64,000 bases of DNA, taken from the NCBI GenBank assembly GCA_015680685.1, contig MNCI01001005.1, positions 203,438 through 267,437 on the forward strand, given 5' to 3'. This DNA comes from Gnetum montanum. Taxonomy: Eukaryota > Streptophyta > Gnetopsida > Gnetales > Gnetaceae. Within the stretch, counting starts at the first letter, position 1. Each line of letters starts with the position of its first letter. The translations under genes were made by a program, and so were the position numbers. Positions 43,621-53,743 of this stretch are shown piece by piece. Below the pieces are notes generated by a model. That model saw nothing but the letters and a program-made list of their open reading frames with translations, ran no database searches and was not told where the DNA came from.

Positions 43621-44330
43621 TATCTTCTTACTCAAGAGATTCCATAAGAGTTCGATCATTGGAAGTGCTTCATGGAGATCAACAGGCACCTATACAAGGT
43701 GTGCACTGATGGCCTAGTTCGTTGGTGTGTCCCTAATGTTGATCAGCTACATGTTCTTCAAGATCCTCTTGAGGGTCCTTGCAAGAGCCACTATGATGAG
43801 AGATGCATAGTCATTAAAATCCTGATGGTAGGTATTATTGGCCAATAATTTTTAGGAATGCTCACCAATTTGTCCACTCCTGTGAATGTCACCAATTAGA
43901 TGTTGAAATGACTACTCAAATGACTACTTCGATCTTTGTACATTGTCAACAACCTATGACCTTTACCTTAACTTAAGTCTATCATAGAAATAAATATTAA
44001 TGAATCTTAACCTACTAGATGAAAATTGATTAGTGGCTATCATATAATGAGTTGTACAAAGCATTCAATAAAAAGCAACATGACCTTAGAATAAGGAATG
44101 TAAAATTTCAACTGGGAGATAAGGTCCTCTATTGGAACCCCACCCACATACCTTAACAAATGAAGTTCCAAACATTGTGGGAAGGACCTTACATTATTTA
44201 CAAAACTTTTTACTTTGGGGCCATTTTGATCTACAAACTTGAGAGCCCAAACAAGAAGTAGTTGGTCAATATCCACAGAAAAAGCCTATCGATGAGCCTA
44301 AGCAAGCTTGTGCAACAAATACCTTAATGG
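43621..44330 (+). pseudogene. Integrase remnant of D, catalytic core missing
   Basis: N-terminal part: LYKVCTDGLVRWCVPNVDQL and CKSHYDERCIVIKILMVGII (zinc-finger region). After about 43930 the sequence goes within about 100 bases to a C-terminal part: YNELYKAFNKKQHDLRIRN near 44045 and KFQLGDKVLYWNPTHIP, then MKFQTLWEGPYIIYK near 44160. The DDE core of about 150 codons is gone. Confidence 0.7.
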
Positions 44331-46301
44331 ATGGACAATCATGCTCAATTTCTTGGATCTCCTCCTTTCAACCTAGTTGTGGAGGAGATGGCCATCCATG
44401 CTAATCATATACATGGCTCCTTAGTTTTTCTATCTTTTGTTTTACATATTTTTGTTTTTGCAAATTGTTTATTTTATACCTTTTTGATTTTAAGACTTTT
44501 TCTTATCTCATCCCATTTTTTTAGTTTACATCATTGTTAGTACATTTAAATTTTTTTTTGAATATTTCACAATTTCTTATATATTTTACTTTATTTTAGT
44601 GTGATTTTCTAATTTCTCTTAATAATGTGGCTTATTACCAACTAGGTACAATGTGGTTTGTTTGATATGTGCATGTTCTATCTAGTTATTTTATTATTTG
44701 TTTCTAGATTCTAGCTTTGAATTTTGTTGTTTATAACTACGACATGGTTTCTTTTTCATGAAATAGGCAATGAGTCTACGACATCCATCCATCCAAAAAC
44801 TCTATGGTTTTCTTTATTCTAGAAGTATGAGGTTCCTTTTTTATTAATAAAACATTAACAAACTTGTGACCTTGGTAGCTTTTGAACTTGAAAAGGATTC
44901 AAAGGTGTGAACAACTGGGACTTCAAGGGGACTCAATATTCTTTGTGCCTTTATGCTTACTTGGGTGCATGTGTGTTTTCATGGATTTCTTACCATTCCA
45001 TGTCAACCAATAATAGGAAGTTGAATAGGACTTTTCATGGTGTGGTTCCCATTTCAAGAAAAAGTAATGGGAATTCATAGCACATCCCTTAGACAGAATA
45101 AATGGGCTACAAGCATTAGTTATGGAACTAGAAAGACATGTTACCCATTCTTGAATGTCCCCTCTAACTAAGGCCCTTTCTAAATTCTTCATTCTCTTTT
45201 CTTCTTAAAATAAGAAATGATGGTTGTTATATGTGAGAACTCTTGTGTCTTGAGGTGATGGACCGATCTTAGAGTGACAATGTAAAGTTACTAAACATGG
45301 TTGGTTGGTCTAGACTAAGGATGGATTTTATCAGGTCATCCAACCACAAAATTCACAAGGAACTTCAAGTGACCTTAATTGGAAACTCTATTTCACTTTC
45401 TCTCTCAACCATCTATGCTTTCCATGCCTCACCTAACTGTTGATGTTCATGATCTTGTTTGATGTCTTGGATTGATGTGTCAAAATTCCTAGGTAGTTTC
45501 TTCTGGTTTTTTGTACTTAACTTTTTGTAATCATTAATCATTCATGGGGCCCATTGACTCCTTGGTTTGAGGTTATGCAAGGACAACAAAGGGTGTGTGC
45601 CTACTTTGGGGAGGATCCACTTGCATACCTTTTGGTTGGGTTATTTAATTTCTTTATCCTTAGACATTCTCACAATCAAATCCTTTTGTATGCCCCATCA
45701 ATGACATCCAACTATGTGCATCTTCACAATGTTTTTCAATGAAATTTTCTTTTTCTTGTTATTATGAATTCTTTAAACCTCTTCAAGAATTTCATCACAT
45801 TTGGCCTTTTTTATAGTTTAATACTAAACCATTTATCAATTTCACCCTACTTTTCAATGTTCCTACTAATACTATTAAATGAATCAATTGACCATAATCA
45901 CAACCTAGCCAACTATAACAACTAACGAGACAAGGTATCTAAAGGCTATATGTTACACATTACATACTAATCTATGATTTTTTTATGATTATAGTGAGAA
46001 GAATGGACTCGAAGCAGGATTATCTTCACCAAAGAAGAAGCAACAATAGTATGTAATGAGGATCCTTCATGATCATTAAATCTTAACGCTCGCTCTTCAG
46101 CTGCTAGAGGAGTTCGATGTTAGTTTTAGACCAGGTGTTCAATTCTATTATTTTTGTAAAAGATTGTAAATATATACACGTTGGTACTTAGAGTCTGTCT
46201 CTCCCATCTAAGTTAGTTTGTGTGTCAACGAATAATTCTGTACCTTTCTAATATTTTGTAAGGGACTTGTTCCTTCTTTCATTTACTCAATGATGAGTTT
46301 T
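44331..46301 (+). other. 3' noncoding region of D
   Basis: About 1.9 kb without a credible frame. It shares blocks with A (16650-17080 reversed) and with C near its end. Short open frames here are not supported by those copies. Confidence 0.5.
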
Positions 46302-46302
46302 C

Positions 46303-46371
46303 ATTTAGTCATGGGGGTACGATGAAACATATTTTTCTAGCTCTAATATTGGATATTTAGTCATGAAGGTA
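46303..46371 (+). promoter_or_regulatory. Polypurine tract of D, duplicated with the LTR start
   Basis: tttagtcatgggggtac and, about 53 bases on, tttagtcatgaaggtatg, each followed by a (c/t)gatgaaacatattttt or tgattaattgtatttttt LTR-like start. The 3' LTR can therefore be taken from 46320 or from 46372. Confidence 0.7.
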
Positions 46372-47226
46372 TGATTAATTGTATTTTTTCTAGCTCTGAT
46401 ATTAGATATCCTATATCGGAGCCTTGATATCAAATACCCAATATCGCAACCTAAGAAGCAATGTCAAATATCTGATATTCTAGGATGTGTGCCAACCTAT
46501 AAATATAGTGCTTCACCACATAGTTTGGGCATAAGTTTTGTCATAGCATAGCAGAGATCTTGTAGTTTCTTTTCTCCAAAGTTAAAATATTTTCCGAAGT
46601 GCCTGCATTGTTGTACTTGATCATAGCTATGTGTGCAGCAATAAAGAAAAACTTTCTAATAAACCTTGCAGCACCTTGGATAGATTATTTATTTTATTTA
46701 TGGATTTGATGCTTTATGCAATTTTATTTAAATATTTCAAGTAATTAATCTAAACTAAGCTAAGCTAAGTTAGATAAGTTGAATAGTAATAAATTAAGCA
46801 CATAAGTATGCCAGCTTCAAGCATGTGCATGACACTTGGTAATCCTAGTAACGCTTAACCTTTGGTAATGCAACAATGTTAGACATGTTAAGGATATGTT
46901 TGGAAAGTGGGACTAGATACTTATGTTAGGATTAGCTAGAGATTAGTGATTTAGTTAGATTAAATTATCCATTAAATTACTTAATTTCTTTATTTTAAGC
47001 ACCAAGAACATAAACATAAAACATGGTAAAAATCAGACACCTCAGTTACACTTAACCATACCTTTGCATTTTACAAGTATAACTAGGAAGAAAAAAATTA
47101 TAATGATTATATTTCACTTCTTAGAACCCATGTACTTGAAGACTTAAGGTCTACAAAATTTGATCAGATCACACATGAACACTTGTAATTCATATGGTTG
47201 AGGTTAGGGGCATTCGCCACTCATCA
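46320..47226 (+). repeat. 3' LTR of D
   Basis: 907 bp if counted from 46320, 855 bp if counted from the second copy of the start at 46372; the 5' LTR is 879 bp. It ends CGCCACTCATCA beside the TSD. Confidence 0.85.
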
Positions 47227-48080
47227 AGTGGGTAGAATAACAAAGGAAAGTATAGGAGTTACTTGCAAATGGCTTCATGAGAAAATCAATTTTACCTTGT
47301 GTAGTTCTAGTAGTGCTTGTGCCAAAGAAGAATAATAATGAATGGAGGATATGCATTGACTCCAAGAAAGTCAACAGGATAATAGTGAGGCATAGGTTTT
47401 TTATTCCAAGGATGGATGATATGGTTGATGTTGTTGCTAATGTACACATTTTTAGTAAAATTGATTTGAAGAGTGTTTATCATTAAATTTGAATCAAGCA
47501 TGGTGATGAATGAAGGATAGGCTTTAAAATACTAATGAATTCTTTGAATGGTTGGTGATGCCATTTGAAATCACAAATGCATCTACTATATTCATGAGGT
47601 TGATGCATGATGTACTTAAAGATTAGATCGGTAAGCATTTTATTATCTTTTCTAATGACATTTTAGTGTACAATTCTTATGAATATGAGAACTTTGATTA
47701 CTTAGAAATAGTGTGTCTAAAATTGGAAGAGGCACATTTGGTAATCAATGAGAAGAAAAGTCATTTCTTTACTAGGAAAATCACATACATCAAGCATGTG
47801 ATTTCCAAAAACAAAATTTAGATGGAAGCTACCAAGATGAGGACTATTAGAGATTGGCCAACTCCTAAGAATGTTGGGGGAAGTAAGATCAATCCTTAGC
47901 TTAGCAAGTTTTTATTGAAGATTCATAAAAAATTTCAATGATATTTCTTGGTATATGTTTGATTTGTTAAAGAAAAATAAATATTTTATGTGGTGTGATG
48001 AAACCCAAAGGAGCTTTAATTTTCTAAAATAAAAACTAACTAGTGAGTCAATGCTTACAATTCTATGTGTTTATAAGCCT

Positions 48081-48520
48081 TTTTAACTGGAGGTGGATGC
48101 ATATGAACTTAACATTTGAAGGGTACTTTGACAAGAATGTAACCTTGTTATTTTGTTTCTAAAATGTTAAATGAGTCAAGGTAAAAATATAGCATATATA
48201 AGAAGGAGTTGTATGTTATTCTTTAACCAATTAAGCATTGGAGACATTACTTATTATCCAAGGAGTTCACCTTGATGATGGACCATAACCACTTTAGTTT
48301 CTAAATTCTTAAAATAGCTTGAGTGCTAAATACATGAAATGTATTGTACAATTTCAAGATTTCAATTTTGTACTTAAGCACAAAATTGGAAAATCCAATG
48401 TGATGGATAATGCATTATTTAGGGTGCATGTAGTTGATTTCATTATACTACATGTGAAAGCTATGGGTTATTTAACTGCTTTGTATGAGCATGATCATGA
48501 TTTTGAGTAGGTGAAAAAAA
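48081..48520 (+). pseudogene. RNase H of G
   Basis: Fragments include the end of RNase H, FNFVLKHKIGKSNVMDNALF followed by RVHV (48319-48510), matching the usual F-x-I-x-H-x-x-G-K-x-N-x-x-A-D-A-L-S-R; the Asp of ADALSR is absent (DNALFR). Confidence 0.6.
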
Positions 48521-48639
48521 TCCTCAAGGAAGCATTGTTGAGTTGGATAGGCCAGTGGAGAGACTATCATATTTAAGATAAACTGTTATTCCAAAATAGA
48601 AAGGTATGCATTCCTAATTATGAGTTTAGAAAGAAATTT

Positions 48640-49770
48640 TTCTTTTCAAAAGCATTGTAATGGCATGGCAGGTTATATGGATAGGGATAAAACATTGGAT
48701 CTTATTGGTAGAAACTAATTAGAGCCTAGAATGACATTTGAAGTTTACAAGTTTGTGAAGGAGTGCTTGCCATGTCAAAAATTCAAAGGATATAAAGGAG
48801 TGGATGGACATTACATACCTTTGTCAATTTCCAAGGATTCATGGAAAAATATGTCAAGGGATTATATGAGTGATATTTCAAAGACCAAGTGTAAAAAATG
48901 CTATTTTTGTTGTGGTGAATAGGTTCTCCAAGATGGAAAACTTCATTTCATCCAAAAATATGAATGATGCATTTCATATGGAAACTTTAATTTTACAACA
49001 TGTAAAATTACATGATATTAATTTGAATATTATTAGTAATAGAGACTCCAGGTTCACTAGTCATTTTTGAATGTTCCTCTAGAAAATTTTAGGGACAAAG
49101 CTAAATTTTTCTAGTGTATATCATCCATAATTTGATGGTCAAACTGAAGCAGTGAAAAAATATTTGTTAAATATTTTGGAATATTTATGTGATGGACATC
49201 CCAATCAATGGAAAATTTTGTTACATCATGTTGAATTTTCATATAATAATGATTTGCACATTATCATTGGAAAAAGATCATTTTAGATGAATTATTATTT
49301 TTTTTCAAAGATGGTGAATAATGTGAAGAGCATTGAGGGTGAAACTTAACTCAGTGCTAATTTTTTTCTAGAGATGAAGGATTTTCATGCACATGTAAAG
49401 GTAAATCTCAAAGAGAAGACTCAAGAAAGATTTCTTAAGAGGAATGAGGATATGTAGAAGGCTATCTTTTATATTAGTGACCTAGTTTAGGTGCACTTGA
49501 AAAAGAAGAGATTAAGAGGTATCTACTTCTCTAAGTTGAAAGTCAAGAAGATGTATCCTTTTAGAATCAAAGCCAAAATTAATAATAATGCTTTTGAGAT
49601 TAACTTATCCAACAATGTTAATATTTATTTTGTGTTTAATGTTTCAAATATTAGGCATTTCCATGGATTTGTTGTTGATGAAAACTTATAGGGTATCATC
49701 AATATGTTGAAGGGGGCTATTAATCTATCTAAATCTTGAATGAAGAGGAAGATAATTATGCTTAAGTAGA
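48640..49770 (+). pseudogene. Integrase of G
   Basis: Zinc-finger part VKECLPCQKFKGYKGVDGHY (48731-48922), then NIISNRDSRFTSHF near 49017-49067 (the D-R-D-x-R-F-T-S core motif), DGQTEAVKKYLLNILEYLCD near 49135 with the catalytic Glu context, and the C-terminal domain at 49491-49691 (HLKKKRLRGIYFSKLKVKKM, YPFRIKAKINNNAFEINLS). It would have inserted G DNA. The upstream HHCC histidines and the first catalytic Asp are not confidently located. Confidence 0.65.
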
Positions 49771-49880
49771 GAGATGTTTCAAGAAATTGGGGAGTGAAGA
49801 GACATGAGTACTTGATCCATTGGAAGGATTAATCAATGGATGATGTTGTATGGGTCCATGAGACCAAACATGTTAAGTGA
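49771..49880 (+). pseudogene. Chromodomain at the integrase C-terminus of G
   Basis: RDVSRNWGVKRHEYLIHWKD, a stop, then SMDDVVWVHETKHVK. The pattern Y-L-I-x-W-K ... W-x-x-E matches an integrase chromodomain, which steers chromoviruses to chromatin marks. This supports the chromovirus assignment. Confidence 0.55.
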
Positions 49881-49927
49881 GGAATCACTTCTACCCATAC
49901 TCTCTTGTTTACATGAGTTCACTTGTT

Positions 49928-49941
49928 AAAGGGTGAAAGAG
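49928..49941 (+). promoter_or_regulatory. Polypurine tract of G
   Basis: aaagggtgaaagag directly upstream of the 3' LTR. Confidence 0.7.
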
Positions 49942-49942
49942 T

Positions 49943-50847
49943 TGGTATAGGAACACCTCTTCCAATTCTCGTTTCTTCTCCCCACAAATTATTTTTGCAC
50001 ATTTTGGCTTTGTGAATATGTTTGAAATATGTAGGAGATGTCTTGACTAAGATTTGAGCTTACAAAGAGATGACTTGCATGTGTAGGGGATGTCTCAACT
50101 AAGGAGACATCTTACCTTATTTGAAGATATCTCAAGTAAGAAGTCCTAGATTTTATGAGATATCTTTGGGGAGAAGTCTCATAGTAGAAGGATATATCTT
50201 CCTCTCTCAATAGAATTCTCACCTAAATGGTAAAATTTTATAGAGAATATCCTAGGAAATCCAAGGATGACCCATACAGTTGGGAAAACTTCCAAATTGG
50301 CAATTCCAAATTGGAAAGAAGCTAAGTTAGATGAGAATAAAAAGGAAAACATCCAAATATATTTAAGTTGATCTTGAGGAAAGGATTTTAAATTTCCTAA
50401 CTATAATTTTCAATAAATATTATTTTTTCTTTAAGGTTTGTATCATCATCTTGAGTTGATAATATTTTGTAAGAGAGTGTCATAAGAACACATTAAGTGA
50501 GTGCATAATTATGATTGCATCTCAAGGTTAATTATTTATATGTTTAGCCTATGTGTTTTTGTGTTCTTGCTTGTGAATTACAATCTTAATCCTAACTTGT
50601 GAGAGAGATTATCATTCAACTGTGCCTTGAATTAAGGATAATCATTGTATGGTTGTACCACCTCATGCTCTACAACATCGTTGAATGTTGTAAGCAAAGT
50701 GATGTTATGGGTTATGGAACTGAGATTGTAATCTTCTTTACATCAATTGAAGATAACTATTTTTTTTGTAGTAAATTATTTTATCTTCATAATATTTGGA
50801 TTCAATAGGTGTTTTGAACAATTTAAAATTTCAGTGATCTTGCTCCA
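49943..50847 (+). repeat. 3' LTR of G
   Basis: 905 bp, TGGTATAGGAACACC...CTTGCTCCA. TGTCTC and GAGACA words at 50091-50096 and 50104-50109. Confidence 0.75.
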
Positions 50848-51290
50848 ATCCTTAATACTAGACATGATAGTAAGGCTATAGAGTTTTCCAGCTATCCTAC
50901 TTAGTACATCCACCACCTTGTTCCCTTTCACTAGAAGATATTGGATTATGAAATCAAAATATGTCAAGAATTCTACCAATCAATTTTGTGTCATGTTCAA
51001 TTATGGTTTATTCATAAGGTGTTATAAACTCTTATGGTCTATTCAAAATGTAATCTATTCATTATACAAATAATATCTCCAAACCTTAAGAGTTAAGCTA
51101 ATATTACCAGGCTCTAGATCATGAACTAGATATTTGATCTCATACGGTTTCATCTACCTAGAAGCATAGGTCATTAATTTTCCATATTGTATAAAAAAAA
51201 TCACCTAAATATTTTCCTAAAGCATTTGTGTATATGTTGTAATGCTTACCAAGAACTACTAGAATCAAGATAAGGATTAATACCAATCAC
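50848..51290 (-). pseudogene. RNase H of H
   Basis: Minus-strand pieces MTYASR, MKPYEIKYLVHDLEPGNISL, TLKVWRYYLYNE, IDHKSL, then MVEFLTYFDFIIQYLLVKGN and KVVDVLSRIAGKLYSL (open at 50979-50776). KVADVLSR is the usual final motif, so the end of the domain is nearly intact. G interrupts just downstream. Confidence 0.7.
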
Positions 51291-52260
51291 TATTCCAGCT
51301 TCTCAAAAGCGTTCTAACAAGCATCTAACCAAGAGAAAGCATAATCTTTCCTGAGCAACTTATCTAGCGAGACTACAATCTTAGAGAAATCCTTTATAAA
51401 TTTCTTCTAATATCCTGCTAAAGTCAATAAACTTTTAACTTTATTCATCATGGTTGAAACAAGTTAATCTTTAATCACTACTATCCTAGAAAGATCCATA
51501 AGTATACCTTCTCCCAAAACCACATGATCAAGAAGCTCTATCTTTGTATTCAAAAATGCACACTTATAAACATAACCGTACAATTGCTGATCTCTCAAAT
51601 TCTACAATCCTACTCTCAAGTATTTCTTATGTGCCTTTTCATTCTTAGAGTAAATCAAAATTTCATCAATAAATATAATGATAAATTAATATAAATAAGA
51701 ATGCATCAAATTATTCTTTAAATGCATAAAAAATTCTAGTGCATTAGTGAGTTCAAAAGAGAATAACTAAGAACTCATAATAATTGTATCTTGTTCTAAA
51801 GGTTGTTTTAAGTATATTCTCTTCTCAAACCCGAATTTGATAATAGTTAGAGTTTAAATCAATCTTAGAAAATACCTTAGCTTCTCTCAACTAATCAATC
51901 ACATCATTGATCTTGGATAGAGGATATTGATTCCTATCTATCACTTAATTCAACTATTTGTAATTAATACACAACCTTAAAATGTCATCCTTCTTCATCA
52001 AAAATAGCACTAATGCCTCCCAAGGTGAAACACTTGATTAAATCATGTCTTTTCCCAATAGTTCATAAAGTTGTACTTTAAGCTCTATCAACTCCACCAA
52101 AAACATCTTGTAAGATGTCCTAGAAATTGGTTGAGTTTAGGCTTGAGTGTAATCTCAAACTCAATCTCTGTTTAAGGAGATACTCTAGAAATTTCTTTCT
52201 TAAATACATTTAAGAACTTTAGAACCACTAGGATATGTGCTATCTTCTTCTTAGTATCCT
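51291..52260 (-). pseudogene. Reverse transcriptase of H
   Basis: Minus-strand fragments include INILYPRSMM, FGFEKRIYLKQ, SFELTNALEFFMHLKNNLMH, then FIDEILIYSKNEKAHKKYLR (FIDE at 51673-51662 where FIDD is expected), and KVKSLLTLAGY. The order is that of a Ty3/Gypsy RT. There are several stops and shifts, and the second catalytic Asp is Glu. Confidence 0.7.
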
Positions 52261-52740
52261 CATGTACCAAGATCTTATAACAACCATGACCATTCTTAAG
52301 TACCTATTGAAGCTTCTTGATGGTTAGAAGGTCAAGCTTAATCTTACAATTCAACCATTCATCATACTTCGTAAGCCAATTCATATCAAGAATCACATCA
52401 TATTCTCTAAGTTCCATCACTATCTAATCACTACATCACCTATTACCTTATATCAACATCTCTAAAACTACCATACTAGGAGAATGCATTTTCTAAATTA
52501 CTAGGGGAGAACACATGGGTGAAGGCTTATGCTATAAATGGATCATAACTCTAGGTTCCATAAAAGAATGATTGGCTCCAAGGTTAAACAATATTTAAAA
52601 AAGAAGTCATAAATATTACTTGTGGTATTCATGACAGTGTCGGGTTGTTTATCCAAAGGTTGGTCTATCAAATCATAGAATCTACACTTATATCTTAATT
52701 TCTTGATTATAAATTTCTTATTCCATGAGTTTTTCACTCC
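52261..52740 (-). pseudogene. Protease region of H
   Basis: Minus-strand VMELREYDVILDMNWLTKYD followed by EWLNCKIKLDLLTI is the conserved C-terminal part of the Gypsy protease (YDVILGMDWL in relatives). The upstream open frame 52737-52543 lies between knuckle and protease. The catalytic DTG is not confidently seen. Confidence 0.6.
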
Positions 52741-53722
52741 ATCAGTTTGGTTCTTAACTATTTTGTTTGGGCACTTCTAGCTCTTGTATTTGGGCTTACC
52801 ATAAGAATAGTAATTTGGACACTTACACCTAAGAGGTTGTATCTTTACTACACATATGGCACATGGAAGGGAAGTTAAAACGTCTACTACTACTGGTACC
52901 TCCAAGAGTCCTAGCCTACTTAGAACTACCAAATTGTCTCATGATCTAAGATATCCTCTTGACCTAATTTGGTTTCTTCTTCTTACTGAATCCTATAGCC
53001 AATGCCATAGTATAAGGTATCTCATACTTAGTCAAATCAAGAGGAATCAAACCTCTATAGAGGGTTTAATCATTCCATCAATAGCATGATTGGTCATCTA
53101 TTCCTCATCATCCTAAAAGTGAGGTTCAAACTACACTAACTAGAGGAAGTTTATAACATACTCAGAAAGATTAATATCTCCTTGCTTCAAGTTGGATAAC
53201 TTCTTAGCCTTGACTCTTAGAAACTCCTTGGATATGTATCTCTCTTTGAAGGCTTTAAAAAATTTAGTTCATTATATCTATCAATGCATCTAGTTGCTAG
53301 CAACCTTGGTTATCTACCACTACTGGTTGGCTACACCCTTAAGTTGATGGGAAACCAAATCATTTTTATTATATTGAGGCATAACCCATTAATTCGAAAG
53401 AATCTTCCACCTCACATAGCCACTTGAAAGCTAGTAATAGATTTTCAACACTATCAAAAGATGGGGATTTCAACTTCATAAACTACTCCATAAACACTTA
53501 CTCAATGGATCTTCTACCACTAGTGTTTGAGTAATTAGATTGGCACTATTCACCATTTTTAACATTAAACTAATTCTAACTCCTTAGGTAAGTAAACATT
53601 CTTCCTCATCATATCATTTTAAGAGACTTTTCCGTTGGATTGATTGAGATTTTCCCTATTCGTAATCTCAGAGATACCTCTTGATAACATCCTACATCAT
53701 AAATCTAAGAATACTTAACAAA
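52741..53722 (-). pseudogene. Gag of H
   Basis: Minus-strand TKFFKAFKERYISKEFLRVK, AKKLSNLKQGDINLSEYVIN, FL (53270-53140) is the Retrotrans_gag core. A Cys-rich stretch CKCPNYYSYGKPKYKS near 52830-52780 is the decayed zinc-knuckle region. Confidence 0.65.
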
Positions 53723-53740
53723 CCTTTAGCTTTGATACCA
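53723..53740 (-). promoter_or_regulatory. tRNA-Met primer-binding site of H
   Basis: On the minus strand TGGTATCAAAGCTAAAGG, one transition in the core, three bases inside the LTR. Confidence 0.75.
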
Positions 53741-53743
53741 ACT

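Larger units (their letters stand above)
37666..47226 (+). mobile_element. Athila/Tat-like Ty3/Gypsy element D, full length with TSD
   Basis: 9561 bp in the RT gene of G, flanked by AGTGG (37661-37665 and 47227-47231). Order: 5' LTR, tRNA-Asp primer site, gag, protease, RT, RNase H, integrase fragment, about 1.9 kb of 3' noncoding DNA, polypurine tract, 3' LTR. It is the same family as A, B, C, E and F and the only copy here with RT. The integrase core is deleted and frames are broken, so it is dead. Confidence 0.9.
37401..48080 (+). pseudogene. Reverse transcriptase of G, interrupted by D
   Basis: The upstream part ends QINFISSDTIPNKRAYPMTL at about 37660. Element D occupies 37666-47226. 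RT resumes with ELLANGFMRKSILPCVVLVV (about 47255), EWRICIDSKKVNRIIVRHRF, IFSKIDLKSVYH, a shift, then the catalytic box as FSND at 47648-47659 where YLDD or YIDD is expected, followed by LEEAHLVINEKKS and FFTRKITYIKHVIS. The 5-bp duplication AGTGG lies on both sides of D. Several stops. Confidence 0.7.
31078..50847 (+). mobile_element. Chromovirus (Ty3/Gypsy) element G, split by two later insertions
   Basis: G reads LTR, initiator tRNA-Met primer site, gag, protease, RT, RNase H, integrase, chromodomain, polypurine tract, LTR. Element I (31545-35286) sits in its 5' LTR and element D (37666-47226) in its RT gene. Without them G would be about 6.5 kb, normal for a chromovirus. The LTR ends appear to be TGG...CCA. 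Frames are heavily interrupted. Its right end abuts the RNase H gene of H. Confidence 0.8.
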
